Program-made: the position numbers and the translations under genes
Notes under the pieces: generated by a model
The model's input: only the letters and a program-made list of their open reading frames with translations
Database searches by the model: none
Told to the model about the DNA's origin: nothing
NCBI RefSeq assembly: GCF_000014565.1
Contig: NC_008270.1
Span: 372,001 to 436,000, forward strand
DNA length: 64,000 nucleotides
From: Rhodococcus jostii RHA1
GTDB lineage: Bacteria > Actinomycetota > Actinomycetes > Mycobacteriales > Mycobacteriaceae
Direction: 5' to 3'
In this document: positions 9,679-19,361 of the stretch, piece after piece
Layout: the number at the start of each line of letters is the position of its first letter
How positions within the stretch are numbered: position 1 is the first letter of the stretch

Positions 9679-10170
9679 TTAGGTAGTCCCGAACGTTGGT
9701 GACGTGCCGGCGCGTACTAGGTCATTGGTGTGTGCCGTTTGTCGTGTGATCAGGGCTTGCAGAGTGGATTGCAGTTCGGGTAGCGCGAGGGAGACTAACC
9801 GATTCATGCGGTACAGGGTTGCTTGTCGGAAGTTGCCTTCGGCGATGAGGAACTCCGACCATCCGATAGATCGCATGCATGTCACGTCCTCCGCCACGTA
9901 GGCGGGCGTCCTCCGCGGCTTCCCCGCCTTTTGACAAGGGTGGGGGATGAGCTGTGCCAGCATCCGCATCGTGTCCTCGTCAAATCTGCGCCAAGTTAGC
10001 AGTAGTGAGCGGTGTCCGGGAAAGGCGTCGGTGTCCATGATTCCGCCGAGTAGCGAAACGGCGAGTTGTGCCCCCTCCCAGACAGCCACAGCGCCTAAGT
10101 GGAACTCCGTGAGATCGGAGCTGTGGGTGCGTGTCTGCGGCGCGGGTGACGGTGCTCTGGCCAGGGTCAT
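9679..10170 (-). CDS. Hypothetical protein overlapping the upstream small gene
   Basis: About 163 residues from ATG 10170. The start is chosen because this ATG overlaps the stop of the upstream gene as ATGA, a common actinobacterial junction; the frame remains open to 10245. Visible features are a mixed alpha segment GAVAVWEGAQLAVSLLGGIM, a basic stretch and a Leu-rich C-terminal helix LVSLALPELQSTLQALITRQ. No domain is recognised. The overlap suggests the two proteins are made together. Confidence 0.5.
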   Translation of the reverse strand: MTLARAPSPAPQTRTHSSDLTEFHLGAVAVWEGAQLAVSLLGGIMDTDAFPGHRSLLLTWRRFDEDTMRMLAQLIPHPCQKAGKPRRTPAYVAEDVTCMRSIGWSEFLIAEGNFRQATLYRMNRLVSLALPELQSTLQALITRQTAHTNDLVRAGTSPTFGTT

Positions 10171-10481
10171 CGGTGCCTCCGGCTTGGGGGCAGCTGATGG
10201 GAGCCTGTTGCCAGACTTCTGTCGTGAAGGATGTCGCCGAGGCATTGTGCGAACCGCTCGCGTGTCATACCGAATCTGACAAAGATTTCGTCGTCAGGAG
10301 CGCCTCCGTAGGGGGACCATGTAAGCGCGAATTGGATGATCTCGGAGGCTTCGTCAGGCGTGTGGTGAAGTTTTGCTCGTACTCGACGTTCGATGAGTTG
10401 GCGATGGCGCCGTTGCCGGTACTTGGTTAGTTGATCTTCCAGGTGTGGGTCTGTAGGTCTGTGTCGCATTGGGGATGGCAT
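10167..10481 (-). CDS. Small hypothetical protein, possibly DUF3263-like
   Basis: 104 residues, strongly basic N-terminal half (KYRQRRHRQLIERRVRAKLH), then IIQFALTWSPYGGAPDDEIF and VRFGMTRERFAQCLGDILHD. The second half recalls short actinobacterial DUF3263 proteins, in which an acidic/aromatic segment precedes a helix-turn-helix-like region. That assignment is tentative. AAGGA lies ten bases before ATG 10481. The 3' end overlaps the next gene by four bases. Confidence 0.5.
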   Translation of the reverse strand: MPSPMRHRPTDPHLEDQLTKYRQRRHRQLIERRVRAKLHHTPDEASEIIQFALTWSPYGGAPDDEIFVRFGMTRERFAQCLGDILHDRSLATGSHQLPPSRRHR

Positions 10482-11184
10482 GTCGTTCTAGATCCTTGAT
10501 CAGTTAACGGACAAACGGTGCGATCGCCCGAGAAGGCGCTCATCAGATGCCGTGTCGGCGGCGTGCACATGCGCAGGCTCAAATTGGCGTGGGCTCATAA
10601 TCGGCGATCGATATGACGTCCTGGCGGTGCGGCGTTGGTACATCGTGTAGTCCCCCAAGCACGGAAAGTATTCTGAGCGCCACCTGCCCTTGGCGTAAAT
10701 CTGGACGACGTTGGGTGACACTCGTCCTCCATCGGGGCTGTTAGCGCGTCGTTGCACTGGGTGCGGGTGCATGGTTCAGAACGTTTGTATCCCGGAGAGC
10801 GGTACCTGTGCGGCGTCCAGTGTCGATTCTGCGCCACCACGGTCATTGGTGCGGTCGGCAAGTTGCCTGGGCGAATCCCGTTCTCCTAGTTCACAAAGAC
10901 GGCCGTCTCGACAACTGCATTGTTGCGGCGAATCCTATCGAATGACGTTGGAGGGCCGTACTACTCGTGACAGGTTGTCGTAGTGGGACGCTCGCGGTCG
11001 ATCCGGGTGGGGCGCTGGCGAGGTTGATACCCAGTCTGGCCTGCGCCCCACCACCAGAATCTCACGGTGAACCAGAATTGCTGACCTCCGGCCGTAACGT
11101 TACCGCCGGAAACGTCTCGTCGAGTCCCGGAGCTGATGATTCGCGCGGAACCGTGCCGTGAGAAGCAGTCCGCCGCAATACGTT
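10482..11184. other. ~700-bp stretch, nothing recognised
   Basis: Between the small hypotheticals and the NCS1 permease. Frames open here are short and compositionally unlike neighbouring proteins, and I see no repeat or hairpin. It may hold decayed sequence. Confidence 0.4.
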
Positions 11185-12561
11185 CTATTCGACGACCTTC
11201 TCGGGTTGCGCGAAGAGGTCGGGCCCTGTCGCTTCGGGCGCACGTACTGGGGCAACTTTGCGTCGCTGCAAAATCCAGGGCACGTAGAGGAAGAGCGTCG
11301 CCGCAACTGTGATCAGCGGTGCGAGCAAAGACACCTTCAGAGAGGTCTTCTGCTCGACGAGGGCGATGCCGAACGCGGATGCGATAATCCACGCCAGAAC
11401 GGGCCAACTCAACTTGCCCGCCGGAGCATTGTCTTCGTAGCCGCGGGGCCTGCGTCCTGTGACGATCAGCCAGGCCAGCGCGATGATCACCCAGGATGTG
11501 ATGAAGACACCCTGCCACGCGAGAGCCTTCGTCAGGTAGCTCACGACGTTGGTCAGCATGAACAGGTAGCATCCGACGCCGACCAGGACGACCCAGAGGA
11601 GACGCGGTGTCGCTTTGCCTGTGATTTGCTCGACGAATCGCTCGAGATTTCCGGAGGCGGAGAAGAAGTTCGCACTTTGGATCCGAATTTGGGAGATAAG
11701 GAAGACGAAAAGACCGACTCCACCGAGGGAGCTCAGAATCGCGCTGATAATGGCTGCTTCACTGTTTCCGTGATCCCATGATGACGTCAGGTAGATGCCA
11801 CACAATCCTGCAACGATGAAGCAGACGGCGTAGAAGACCCAACCGAAAGTGACCTTGGCGTGGAAGTCGGCATCGTTGCGGCGTCCGTGACGGGCGAAAT
11901 CGAATGTGTACATCATCATCACCCATGCGCCCATGAAAATGAGGTAGGCCTGCAACCAGCCCGGAAGCGGCAGGTCGGGGGGAGCGGGGGCCGACAGCCA
12001 GCCATCGGGGTAACCCCGCTTGACCGTCGAGGCGATGAGGATCGCGGCCAGGCCCAAGACGTAGAACGGCAGCAGGATGCCATTCAGCCGGTCCAGCCAG
12101 TTTTGCACTCCGCCGGCTACGAGCGGGACCGAGACGACGATGATGACGAGATACCAGATCTTGATGTCGCCGCCGAAGTACTGTTGCAGGGCGATCGACA
12201 TGAGCGACCCCTCGAACGTTGCGAAGTACAACGCTGTTACACCGAAGAGCAGGGCCGCAACGGCGGACCCGCTCGATCCGAATACGCGGTTGGAAAACAA
12301 GCTGACGGTCTCACCCGTCTCAATCGCGCGCCGCGCCAGCATCGCGTTGATGATGCCATAGGTCGCGACGGTGAGAACCATTGCGATCAGTGTGTTCATA
12401 GGTCCGACGGCGGAGCTTGCGGCCTGGCCGATGTAGAGCCAGATCATGGCCGAGGTCATCCCCCAGAAAGCCATGGTCAGAGACCATCGCGGCACTCGAT
12501 GGTCCTCTGGTAGTGCGGCTCCGCCGGGGCTGTCCTCGCCTCCGGTAATGTTCGATTGCAT
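11185..12561 (-). CDS. NCS1-family nucleobase/allantoin/hydantoin-type permease
   Basis: About 458 residues with roughly 12 hydrophobic segments. The N-terminal region RVPRWSLTMAFWGMTSAMIW and SLFSNRVFGSSGSAVAALLF are typical of cytosine/purine/allantoin NCS1 symporters. Start ATG 12561 is preferred because GGAGC lies just upstream; the frame extends to 12696 without better signals. It sits at the downstream end of the minus-strand accC-accB-pxpA block and probably imports the cyclic N-containing substrate of that pathway by cation symport. The exact substrate is not readable; a hairpin at 12657-12689 separates it from accC. Confidence 0.85.
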   Translation of the reverse strand: MQSNITGGEDSPGGAALPEDHRVPRWSLTMAFWGMTSAMIWLYIGQAASSAVGPMNTLIAMVLTVATYGIINAMLARRAIETGETVSLFSNRVFGSSGSAVAALLFGVTALYFATFEGSLMSIALQQYFGGDIKIWYLVIIVVSVPLVAGGVQNWLDRLNGILLPFYVLGLAAILIASTVKRGYPDGWLSAPAPPDLPLPGWLQAYLIFMGAWVMMMYTFDFARHGRRNDADFHAKVTFGWVFYAVCFIVAGLCGIYLTSSWDHGNSEAAIISAILSSLGGVGLFVFLISQIRIQSANFFSASGNLERFVEQITGKATPRLLWVVLVGVGCYLFMLTNVVSYLTKALAWQGVFITSWVIIALAWLIVTGRRPRGYEDNAPAGKLSWPVLAWIIASAFGIALVEQKTSLKVSLLAPLITVAATLFLYVPWILQRRKVAPVRAPEATGPDLFAQPEKVVE

Positions 12562-12656
12562 GTCGCTCCGATTCTGCTTCTCAGGGTGTGGGGTGGGGAA
12601 AAATGGCGTGCATCGGGGTTCCGACAGTTGGTGCTGACTCAACCCCTGTTGCGCGC

Positions 12657-12689
12657 GGGTCCGTTCACCGTCCGATGGTGAACGGCCCC
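12657..12689 (-). terminator. Hairpin between accC and the permease gene
   Basis: Perfect 9-bp arms CCGTTCACC (12661-12669) and GGTGAACGG (12677-12685) with a 7-base loop, extended by GGG/CCC across one mismatch. It lies after the accC stop in the minus direction and ahead of the permease. There is no clear T-tract, so it could be a partial terminator or an mRNA-stabilising element. Confidence 0.45.
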
Positions 12690-12752
12690 GCGTCACAGAC
12701 CTCCGCGCGGGGGGACGAGGTGTCTCGCGCTACCGCGTCGATCCATCGCGGC

Positions 12753-14090
12753 TCATAGAACTGATTGTTCGATGAACTTCGTATGGTGTGACACCGAGCA
12801 GAATTCGCTGCTTTCGGCTAGTTGACGGAGGAACGGCTTGGTAGTGATCAGTCCGTTCACCTCGAGCTCGTCGATGGCACGCTTCAATCGTGCGATTGCC
12901 GCCGGTCGGTCGGAGTCCCAGACGATGAGTTTTGCCAACATCGAGTCGTAGTAGGGCGACACCGTCGAACCCGCGGTGACGCCACTGTCGATCCGCACCC
13001 CCGGACCGGTCGGCCAGGTGACTGATTCGACGAGGCCGGGCGAGGGCATGAAGTTCATGTCGGAATTCTCAGCGCAGAGCCGCGCTTCGATGGAATGTCC
13101 ATGCACGAGGATGTCCTCCTGCTGGTAGGCAAGAGGTGCACCGTCCGCGATCTTGAGCTGTTCGCGCACTAGATCGATCCCCGTGATCATTTCTGTCACC
13201 GGGTGCTCGACTTGCAGTCGGGTGTTCATCTCGATGAAGCAGATCTCACCGCGGTCGGCGTCGTACAGGTACTCGACAGTTCCGGCGCCGCGGTACTGGC
13301 ATGCTTCTGCCAGTCGTACCGCGGAGGACAACATCTGCTCGCGAAGGTGGGAAGGGATATCGGGGGCGGGAGCCTCTTCGAGCACCTTCTGCTGTCGACG
13401 TTGCATAGAGCAGTCACGATCGAACAAGTGGATCGCCCTGCTACCGTCAGCGAGAATTTGCACCTCGACATGCCGCGCACGTTCGATGTACCGCTCGAGG
13501 TAGACAGACGAGTCACCGAAGGCCGCCGAAGCCTCGGCTGCAGCGATTTTGAACTCCGATTCCAGATCGGCGGCCCGGTGGACGATGCGAATCCCGCGAC
13601 CTCCGCCACCTGCAGACGCCTTGATCATCAGCGGATAGCCGATACGCTCTGCGGCTGCCTGCAGCGATTCGAGATCAGCAATGGACCCGTCACTGCCGTC
13701 CATGATCGGCACCCCGGCGGACCGCGCTGCGCCTCGTGCGGCGGCCTTGTTGCCCATCAGTTCGATCGACTCCGGGCAGGGGCCGACCCAGATGAGGCCG
13801 GCGTCGACGACCGCGCGTGCGAAGGAGGCGTCTTCGGATAGAAATCCGTAACCGGGGTGTACAGCGTCAGCACCCGACGACACTGCAGCGTTGAGCATCG
13901 CGTCGCGGGAAAGATAGCTTTTGGTCGCCGGCGACGGCCCGACACAGATGTCCTCGTCGCTGAATGTGGCCGGATGTCCGGTTCGATCGGCTTCGCTCAC
14001 TGCCAGAATGGTCTCTATTCCCAGCTCTCGCGCGGCACGCATGATGCGGATGGCGATCTCGCCGCGGTTTGCAATGAAGAGTCGCTTCAC
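12753..14090 (-). CDS. accC: Biotin carboxylase
   Basis: 445 residues, a full-length biotin carboxylase. It begins VKRLFIANRGEIAIRIMRAA, has the ATP-grasp Gly-rich loop ASAGGGGRGI and the hallmark FIEMNTRLQVEHPVTE. It uses ATP and bicarbonate to carboxylate biotin on the carrier protein. The GTG at 14090 is chosen because homologues start at this point; the upstream frame is not conserved. The gene sits immediately downstream of a tiny biotin carrier gene and in the same block as pxpA, pxpB and pxpC, not with an acetyl-CoA carboxyltransferase. Its carboxyl acceptor is therefore likely the KipI/KipA-type carboxyltransferase substrate. Confidence 0.92.
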   Translation of the reverse strand: MKRLFIANRGEIAIRIMRAARELGIETILAVSEADRTGHPATFSDEDICVGPSPATKSYLSRDAMLNAAVSSGADAVHPGYGFLSEDASFARAVVDAGLIWVGPCPESIELMGNKAAARGAARSAGVPIMDGSDGSIADLESLQAAAERIGYPLMIKASAGGGGRGIRIVHRAADLESEFKIAAAEASAAFGDSSVYLERYIERARHVEVQILADGSRAIHLFDRDCSMQRRQQKVLEEAPAPDIPSHLREQMLSSAVRLAEACQYRGAGTVEYLYDADRGEICFIEMNTRLQVEHPVTEMITGIDLVREQLKIADGAPLAYQQEDILVHGHSIEARLCAENSDMNFMPSPGLVESVTWPTGPGVRIDSGVTAGSTVSPYYDSMLAKLIVWDSDRPAAIARLKRAIDELEVNGLITTKPFLRQLAESSEFCSVSHHTKFIEQSVL

Positions 14091-14142
14091 GATGACACCT
14101 CGACTGTCTTGTGTTCTTCGTGTGCGTCGACGTGCGGTTGTC

Positions 14143-14391
14143 TCATGACCGTGCCAATTCGACGATGTCTTGGCCGGGGGAAACCTCGGCGCCGTCCTCA
14201 ACCAGGAATCGGACCACCGTGCCGGCCAGATCGCTGGGCACGGAGTGGAAGCTCTTCATGATCTCCACGAGTCCCACGATGTCTCCGGTGGCCACCTCCT
14301 GGCCCACTTCGACGTAGACGGGTTCACTTGGGGACGGACGACGATAGAAGATCCCGGGGATCGAAGTTTTCAGGGTGTGTGTGTCGGACAT
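14143..14391 (-). CDS. accB: Biotin carboxyl carrier protein
   Basis: 82 residues, essentially one biotinyl domain. The biotinylation site is Lys in VEIMKSFHSV (EIMK in place of the usual E-A-M-K-M). It starts MSDTHTLKTSIPGIFYRRPS. AGAGG lies six bases before ATG 14391. It lacks the long N-terminal extension of E. coli AccB, as is common for BCCPs encoded with pxp genes. About 50 bases separate it from accC. It shuttles carboxybiotin from AccC to the partner carboxyltransferase, here inferred to be PxpB-PxpC. The 14392-14694 spacer upstream shows nothing notable. Confidence 0.9.
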   Translation of the reverse strand: MSDTHTLKTSIPGIFYRRPSPSEPVYVEVGQEVATGDIVGLVEIMKSFHSVPSDLAGTVVRFLVEDGAEVSPGQDIVELARS

Positions 14392-14694
14392 AGGTCCTCT
14401 GCCTTTCGATAGGGAGTTGCAGCGTCGTTGAACGCTCGCGATGTCCCCGAGTACGGAGCTGTCAGCGAGTTCTAAAGTGTTCGGTGCGGTGCGCGAGGAA
14501 TCGCGCGGCGCCTCGTACCGCGTAGGGCGGCTCGTCGCTGACTGCCAGAACGGCACGACACCGGACGCGGGTATCTATCCGCGGTGTATTGCCTTGCGCC
14601 GTATGGACCAAAACGACGAAATCGTAAGCGCAAGTCGACTATCGAGTCTTCGGTCTGGTTGTCGACCCGTACCGAGCAGCGCAGCGGGTCGCAC

Positions 14695-15459
14695 CTACGT
14701 GCTCTGCACGGAGCGCCTCGACAGTGCGACCACCTCGATGTCTGCGTCTGTGAGCGCTCGACGCAGTGCGGCCCCGATGTCAACGGCATTGGGACGGTCA
14801 CCGTGGATGCACAGCGTGTCCGCTTCAATGTCGAGCTTCTCGCCACCGATCGTTGTCAGAATCCCCTGTGCCATCTCCACGCCACGTGCAGCTACGTACT
14901 GGGGTTCCTTTCTCGGGGGCAACCGTTCGATGATGACGTTCCCGTCGTCGTCGTACTCCATGTCAGCCACAATCTCGGCACGGACGCGGAAACCGCGGTC
15001 GCGCAGCACGTTAGCGGGCGCACCCGTGAACGTCACAATATCGAGTCCCTCGTGGAGTTCGACCATGGCTTCCGCGAACTTCACGAGCAGTTCATGGTCT
15101 TGGTTGATCATCACGTTCAACGATCCATGGGGCTTGACGTGAGTCATGCGCACACCGGCCATCTTTGCAAAGGCCATGAGCGCGCCCACCTGATAGACAC
15201 ACATGTCGACCACCTCCTCATGTGAAGCGGCCAGAGTGCGGCGCCCGAACCCGCCGAGATCAGGAAAGCCCGGATGGGCTCCCAGATCGACATCGTTTTC
15301 TTTGGCCAGTCGTACCGAATTGCGCATCCAACCAGGGTCACCACCGTGGAATCCACAGGCAGTGTTGACCGATGTCACGTGCTTGAGGAGCTCTTCGTCG
15401 TGACCTAGGACCCATCGGCCGAAACTCTCGCCGGCATCGGCGTTGAGATCAATCCGCAC
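14695..15459 (-). CDS. pxpA: 5-oxoprolinase subunit A, LamB/YcsF family
   Basis: 254 residues, full length. It begins MRIDLNADAGESFGRW and contains NTACGFHGGDPGWM, DLGAHPGFPDLGGFGRR, VKPHGSLNVMI and CIHGDRPNA, the conserved metal- and substrate-binding motifs of the LamB/YcsF family. With PxpB and PxpC it forms the prokaryotic ATP-dependent 5-oxoprolinase (pyroglutamate to glutamate); relatives act on other lactams. GTG 15459 is supported by AGGAGG eight bases upstream. A GGCAACCAT-type box sits ~115 bases upstream at 15574. pxpB and pxpC lie 6 kb upstream on the same strand with three other genes between, an unusually split arrangement. Confidence 0.92.
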   Translation of the reverse strand: MRIDLNADAGESFGRWVLGHDEELLKHVTSVNTACGFHGGDPGWMRNSVRLAKENDVDLGAHPGFPDLGGFGRRTLAASHEEVVDMCVYQVGALMAFAKMAGVRMTHVKPHGSLNVMINQDHELLVKFAEAMVELHEGLDIVTFTGAPANVLRDRGFRVRAEIVADMEYDDDGNVIIERLPPRKEPQYVAARGVEMAQGILTTIGGEKLDIEADTLCIHGDRPNAVDIGAALRRALTDADIEVVALSRRSVQST

Positions 15460-15573
15460 AGCTCGTCCTCCTTGTGATGTCGTGCATTGGCCGAAACAGC
15501 GACCATGAATGTGTCTGTCGTCACAACACTCTAGAACCGCTGCACAACCATTACAAGGGTTTGGTCGGACGTC

Positions 15574-15582
15574 ATGGTTGCC
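15574..15582 (-). promoter_or_regulatory. GGCAACCAT box upstream of pxpA
   Basis: ATGGTTGCC on the plus strand, the complement of the box found twice at 28149-28192 and once at 35698. It lies ~115 bases before the pxpA start. It is a candidate operator for the paralogous GntR regulators; this is inference. Confidence 0.35.
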
Positions 15583-15848
15583 CGCATGTTGTTTTTTGGT
15601 TAACGCTGCAACTCGGCGGCGGCAGTGCCTAGCCAGACGGAGAGTTTCGCTTGGCGACTGGGCCCCGGACTGGTCCCGCGGGTCTGCGGCCCGAAAAGGG
15701 CCTAATCGCGGGCATGCGGACGCGCGATCTAGCCGCCCCAGCCGTACTTCAGCTTCTGCACGAGCTTGGCGCGTACGTCTACTAATCAGCTACTGATCGC
15801 GTGACATATAGAAGACGCACAGGCGCCTTCTGCATGGCAGTGAAGAAG

Positions 15849-15897
15849 CGCACCCACCGCAGACTTTCCGATGCGACAACCGGCGGCGGTGGGTGCG
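15849..15897 (-). terminator. Long stem-loop downstream of the acyl-CoA ligase
   Basis: Perfect 12-bp arms CGCACCCACCGC (15849-15860) and GCGGTGGGTGCG (15886-15897) with a 25-base loop. It lies 377 bases beyond the ligase stop in the minus direction and upstream of pxpA. It could terminate read-through from the ligase gene or structure the pxpA leader. Confidence 0.4.
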
Positions 15898-16273
15898 ACT
15901 CACTACAACCGGGAATAGCTGCGCTGTGCGTCCAGTGCGCTGAATCTTCCGTCAGGTGAACAAGGTTGGGCAGATCGGGCCGCGACGAGCACCAGAGCAC
16001 CGGTCCTCAGTGGTTCGGCGTACATGTCGCCGGCGATCCGGTCCACGGCGAGCATTCAGAGACGATTGCGGCAGGCCGCATTCGTCAGGTGTGCCTATGG
16101 GCCGCAGACCAGCGACAGCGTGAATCCATGCACAGGGGTCCATCCCGTCGAGGGCGGCCATACGGGGGACGAAGATCCGATCCCGCCGAGAAGGACGATC
16201 AGATGCCGGTCACGACAACGGCTTTGTGTCTCGGCTCGGAAGGAGACTGCAGTGGTGCTCGTGGCGTTCCATC

Positions 16274-17902
16274 TCAATTGATCCGTGCGTCGCGGTCGCC
16301 CCACTCGCTCTCCCGGAGCTCGAACTTGCGGATCTTGCCGGTAGAGGTCTTGGGCAGGTTTGGGACTACAACGATCTCGCGAGGTGCCTTGTACCGAGCG
16401 ATACGTGTCTGAACATGTTCGAGGAGGTCGGCTGCAGTTACATCCCCGGGCTCGATGACCACAACGAAGGCCTTAGGACGCTCCCCCCACTGTGGGTCGG
16501 GCACACCCACCACCGCCGCTTCGATCACGGCAGGATGAGTCATCAAAGCCTGCTCTACCTCGACCGTCGAAATGTTCTCCCCGCCGGATATGATGATGTC
16601 CTTGGCGCGATCACGCAGTTCGACGTAGCCGTCAGGGTGCATGACACCAAGGTCGCCGGAGTGGAACCACCCACCGCCGAAAGCAGATCGCGTCGCTTCG
16701 GGATTGCGATAGTAGCCGCTCATGACGTTGTTCCCGCGCATCACAATTTCACCGATGGTCACGCCGTCGGCCGGGACATCGACCAGCAGTCCTTCCGGGC
16801 TCTCTGTGGACACCACCCGCATTCGATCTGCCTGAATCATCCCGACACCCTGTCGGGCCATTCTCCTGGCTCGGGTGGCCGCATCCAGAGACTTCCAGCT
16901 GCTCTGAGGCTCGCAGATCGAGTAGGGACCGTATGTCTCGGTCAGTCCGTACACGTGGACGACCTCGAAGCCGATATCGGCCATACGCTCGATCGTGGTC
17001 GGGCTGGGCGGCGCCCCGGCGGTGGTGACAATGATGGGCCGGTCGAGCTTGTGCGCGCGACCGCTGTTCATGATTGTGATGATGACGGTGGGGGCGCCAT
17101 TGAGGTGAGTGACACCGTGCCGGTCGATGAGATTCCAGATCAGCTCGCTTCGGACCTCTCGCAGACAGACCTGTGTTCCGCCGGCGGCCGCGACTGCCCA
17201 ACCGGTGGACCAACCGTTGCAATGAAACATCGGTAGTGTCCAGAGATAGACGCTGTCGACGTCGTGTTTCGAGTGGATCAGTTCACCGATGGCGTTGAGA
17301 TAGGCGCCGCGGTGTGAGTACATCACCCCCTTTGGCTTCCCGGTCGTACCGGAGGTGTAGTTGATTGAAAGCAGCGACCTCTCATCGTCGACCGCCCACT
17401 CGATTGCGGGCAGATTCACGCCGTGCACCATGGCCAGTAGGTCGGAGAAATCGCGGCATTCGGCGAGAGCGGCAGTCCCCGACGCGGCATCGTCGGTTAC
17501 CGTCACGATCGTCTCAACAGTCTCGAACTTCTCTGCCACATCCACGATCGAAGAGCTCAATGCGGTGTCTATCACCAGGAATGTCGATTGACTGTGGTCG
17601 ACGATGTAGCGGATCTCCTCACCGGACAACCGGGTGTTGATTGCGACCAGCACCGCACCGGCCAGCGGTACCGCGAAATGTGCGATCAACATCTCCGGCA
17701 CGTTCGGCATCAGATACGCCACACGGTCGCCAGGGCGCACCCCGGCGGCGCGCAGTGCGCGGACGCGAAGTTCGACCGCCTCGGCCAATGCCCGATAGGT
17801 GAGCGCCTCGTCGCCATAGATGACGGCGGTCTTGTCCGGATAGACATCGGCTGACCTACGTAGGAATGACAGTGGCGTCAATTGAGTGGTGAAAGGGTCC
17901 AT
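16274..17902 (-). CDS. AMP-dependent acyl-CoA synthetase (acyl-CoA ligase)
   Basis: 542 residues of the ANL superfamily. Motifs are the phosphate loop NYTSGTTGKPKGVMYSHRG, VYGLTETYGPY, YVELRDRAKDIIISGGENIS and the C-terminal catalytic Lys in PKTSTGKIRKFELRE. It activates a carboxylic acid as acyl-AMP and transfers it to CoA; the overall type resembles medium-chain fatty-acyl ligases. ATG 17902 is chosen because AAGGAC sits nine bases upstream; the frame is open to 18025. In this cluster it could activate the acid released by lactam opening, which is an inference. Confidence 0.88.
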   Translation of the reverse strand: MDPFTTQLTPLSFLRRSADVYPDKTAVIYGDEALTYRALAEAVELRVRALRAAGVRPGDRVAYLMPNVPEMLIAHFAVPLAGAVLVAINTRLSGEEIRYIVDHSQSTFLVIDTALSSSIVDVAEKFETVETIVTVTDDAASGTAALAECRDFSDLLAMVHGVNLPAIEWAVDDERSLLSINYTSGTTGKPKGVMYSHRGAYLNAIGELIHSKHDVDSVYLWTLPMFHCNGWSTGWAVAAAGGTQVCLREVRSELIWNLIDRHGVTHLNGAPTVIITIMNSGRAHKLDRPIIVTTAGAPPSPTTIERMADIGFEVVHVYGLTETYGPYSICEPQSSWKSLDAATRARRMARQGVGMIQADRMRVVSTESPEGLLVDVPADGVTIGEIVMRGNNVMSGYYRNPEATRSAFGGGWFHSGDLGVMHPDGYVELRDRAKDIIISGGENISTVEVEQALMTHPAVIEAAVVGVPDPQWGERPKAFVVVIEPGDVTAADLLEHVQTRIARYKAPREIVVVPNLPKTSTGKIRKFELRESEWGDRDARIN

Positions 17903-18353
17903 ATCGCAGAGTCCTTCTAAAAAAGGCTGAGGCCCGCATCGACTAGGCGACGTCGGCCTCTCAAGGTGGAAGCAACCGTGGACTTGGTCTGCCTGCTCGT
18001 CGATCCGTGCCAAGCTAGACAACACTCTGTCGAGGACCCGACCAATGATGGAACGAGACGGCTGGTGGTGACGATGACGGGGATTCGGTGACGCTCGTTA
18101 GTCCCGAAGTCCCGATGCGTCTCGACAATTGAGTCCTGCTCGCGGAGGCGCGCCCGACCCTTACAGCGAGCGTCGGGCGTCGAATCGTCAGGTGGGGAGC
18201 CGGCGCCGAATCGCGGGCATGAGAAGCGTCCAGCCGACGGGAGTCGACGGGCCGGTACCGTACGCCATCGGTCCAACGCGGACGGAGGACGCGCCCACAC
18301 TGGTCGACACCGGAAGCGTGTTCTTCCTCCTGCGTCGACCAGTGACCGAAGAA
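17903..18353. other. Intergenic stretch, nothing recognised
   Basis: About 450 bases between the ligase start and the end of the cyclase-family gene. It presumably carries the ligase promoter, but no repeat or box is evident. Confidence 0.4.
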
Positions 18354-19361
18354 TCAGAGAACGGCGAGCGGGTTCACCATCGAAGACGTGGACCCCTTGG
18401 TCTTCACCGGAGCCATGATGAACAGGAACTCGGATCGACCGGTTGCGAGTAGCTCCTCGGTCTTCACGTTCTCGAGGAGATGCGTCCCAGTTTCGGTGAG
18501 GAGATGCTGATGCACGACAAATGGTGCACCGGGGACCTCGCCGGGCAACACTTCGATTGCCCAGGTGTCAGCGCCGACGACGGTGACGCGCCGATCGGAC
18601 AGCCAATGGGCGGCATCCCATCCGATGCCAGGCTCGTCATTGTTGTAGCGATCATTGTCGACCATCCAGAGCGCGCCGTAACCCGTGTGAAGGATGACGG
18701 CGTCTCCACGTCGAACCTCGACGTCTTGGAGCTCACATGCCTTCTCGAGATGATCAGGCGTAATGACAAAACCTTCTGTCAGCATGTCGACACCCTCGAC
18801 CGCAGCGATATTCAGCAGCACGCCTCGTGTCACCCACGGTCGTACGTTGTGGATGCCCAACTTATTCAGAGCAGCCGGTGCGTAGAAATCCTTGTAGTGC
18901 AGACCGTTGTAGTACCTCCCACCGATGCCGATGTGGCCGAAGCCATCGAGGTGAGTACCGATGTGATAGATCTGGGAGACGTGTTCTTCCATGTATCCCA
19001 TGTCGTTGACCTCGCCCAGCGGCATTGCATCCATCTGGCCGTGAGCGGCGACCAATTGGTGGTACCAACGCGCTCCCTCTTTGCCCGGAGGCGACCACGT
19101 CGGCGCTCCGAACTCCAGGACGCGGGCCAATTCGAGGACACGCCCTTCACGCACCAACTGGATGGCCTCGAGAGTGAGCTGAGGACTCAACTCGTTGCCC
19201 GCACCCAGCTCATCACCTTCTCCATAGCGTGAAGGCCACCATTGCGGGCTGTTTTTGCCTGTTCCGTCGTAGGTGGACGTACCGGTGTTGGCAAACGGCT
19301 CGAGATTAACGTCCTCTTCACCCGAGTTCGTAGAACCGGGGACATCACATGCCCTGCACAT
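18354..19361 (-). CDS. Cyclase-family (kynurenine-formamidase-like) metal hydrolase
   Basis: 335 residues. The family signature is IYHIGTHLDGFGHIG (HxGTHxDxxxH type), the divalent-metal site of cyclase-family amidohydrolases such as bacterial kynurenine formamidase. Other conserved parts are DAVILHTGYGALW and VVGADTWAIEVLPGE. It is longer than KynB (~210 residues) and resembles the subgroup of ~320-350 residues in catabolic clusters. ATG 19361 follows GGAGG with four bases between. It probably hydrolyses an amide, ester or cyclic intermediate of the pathway; the substrate is unknown. Confidence 0.8.
   Translation of the reverse strand: MCRACDVPGSTNSGEEDVNLEPFANTGTSTYDGTGKNSPQWWPSRYGEGDELGAGNELSPQLTLEAIQLVREGRVLELARVLEFGAPTWSPPGKEGARWYHQLVAAHGQMDAMPLGEVNDMGYMEEHVSQIYHIGTHLDGFGHIGIGGRYYNGLHYKDFYAPAALNKLGIHNVRPWVTRGVLLNIAAVEGVDMLTEGFVITPDHLEKACELQDVEVRRGDAVILHTGYGALWMVDNDRYNNDEPGIGWDAAHWLSDRRVTVVGADTWAIEVLPGEVPGAPFVVHQHLLTETGTHLLENVKTEELLATGRSEFLFIMAPVKTKGSTSSMVNPLAVL

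Larger units (their letters stand above)
15460..16273. other. Intergenic region upstream of pxpA
   Basis: About 810 bases with no supported gene. It holds a 9-base box shared with the microcompartment promoters (15574-15582) and a long hairpin (15849-15897). The rest shows nothing recognisable. Confidence 0.5.
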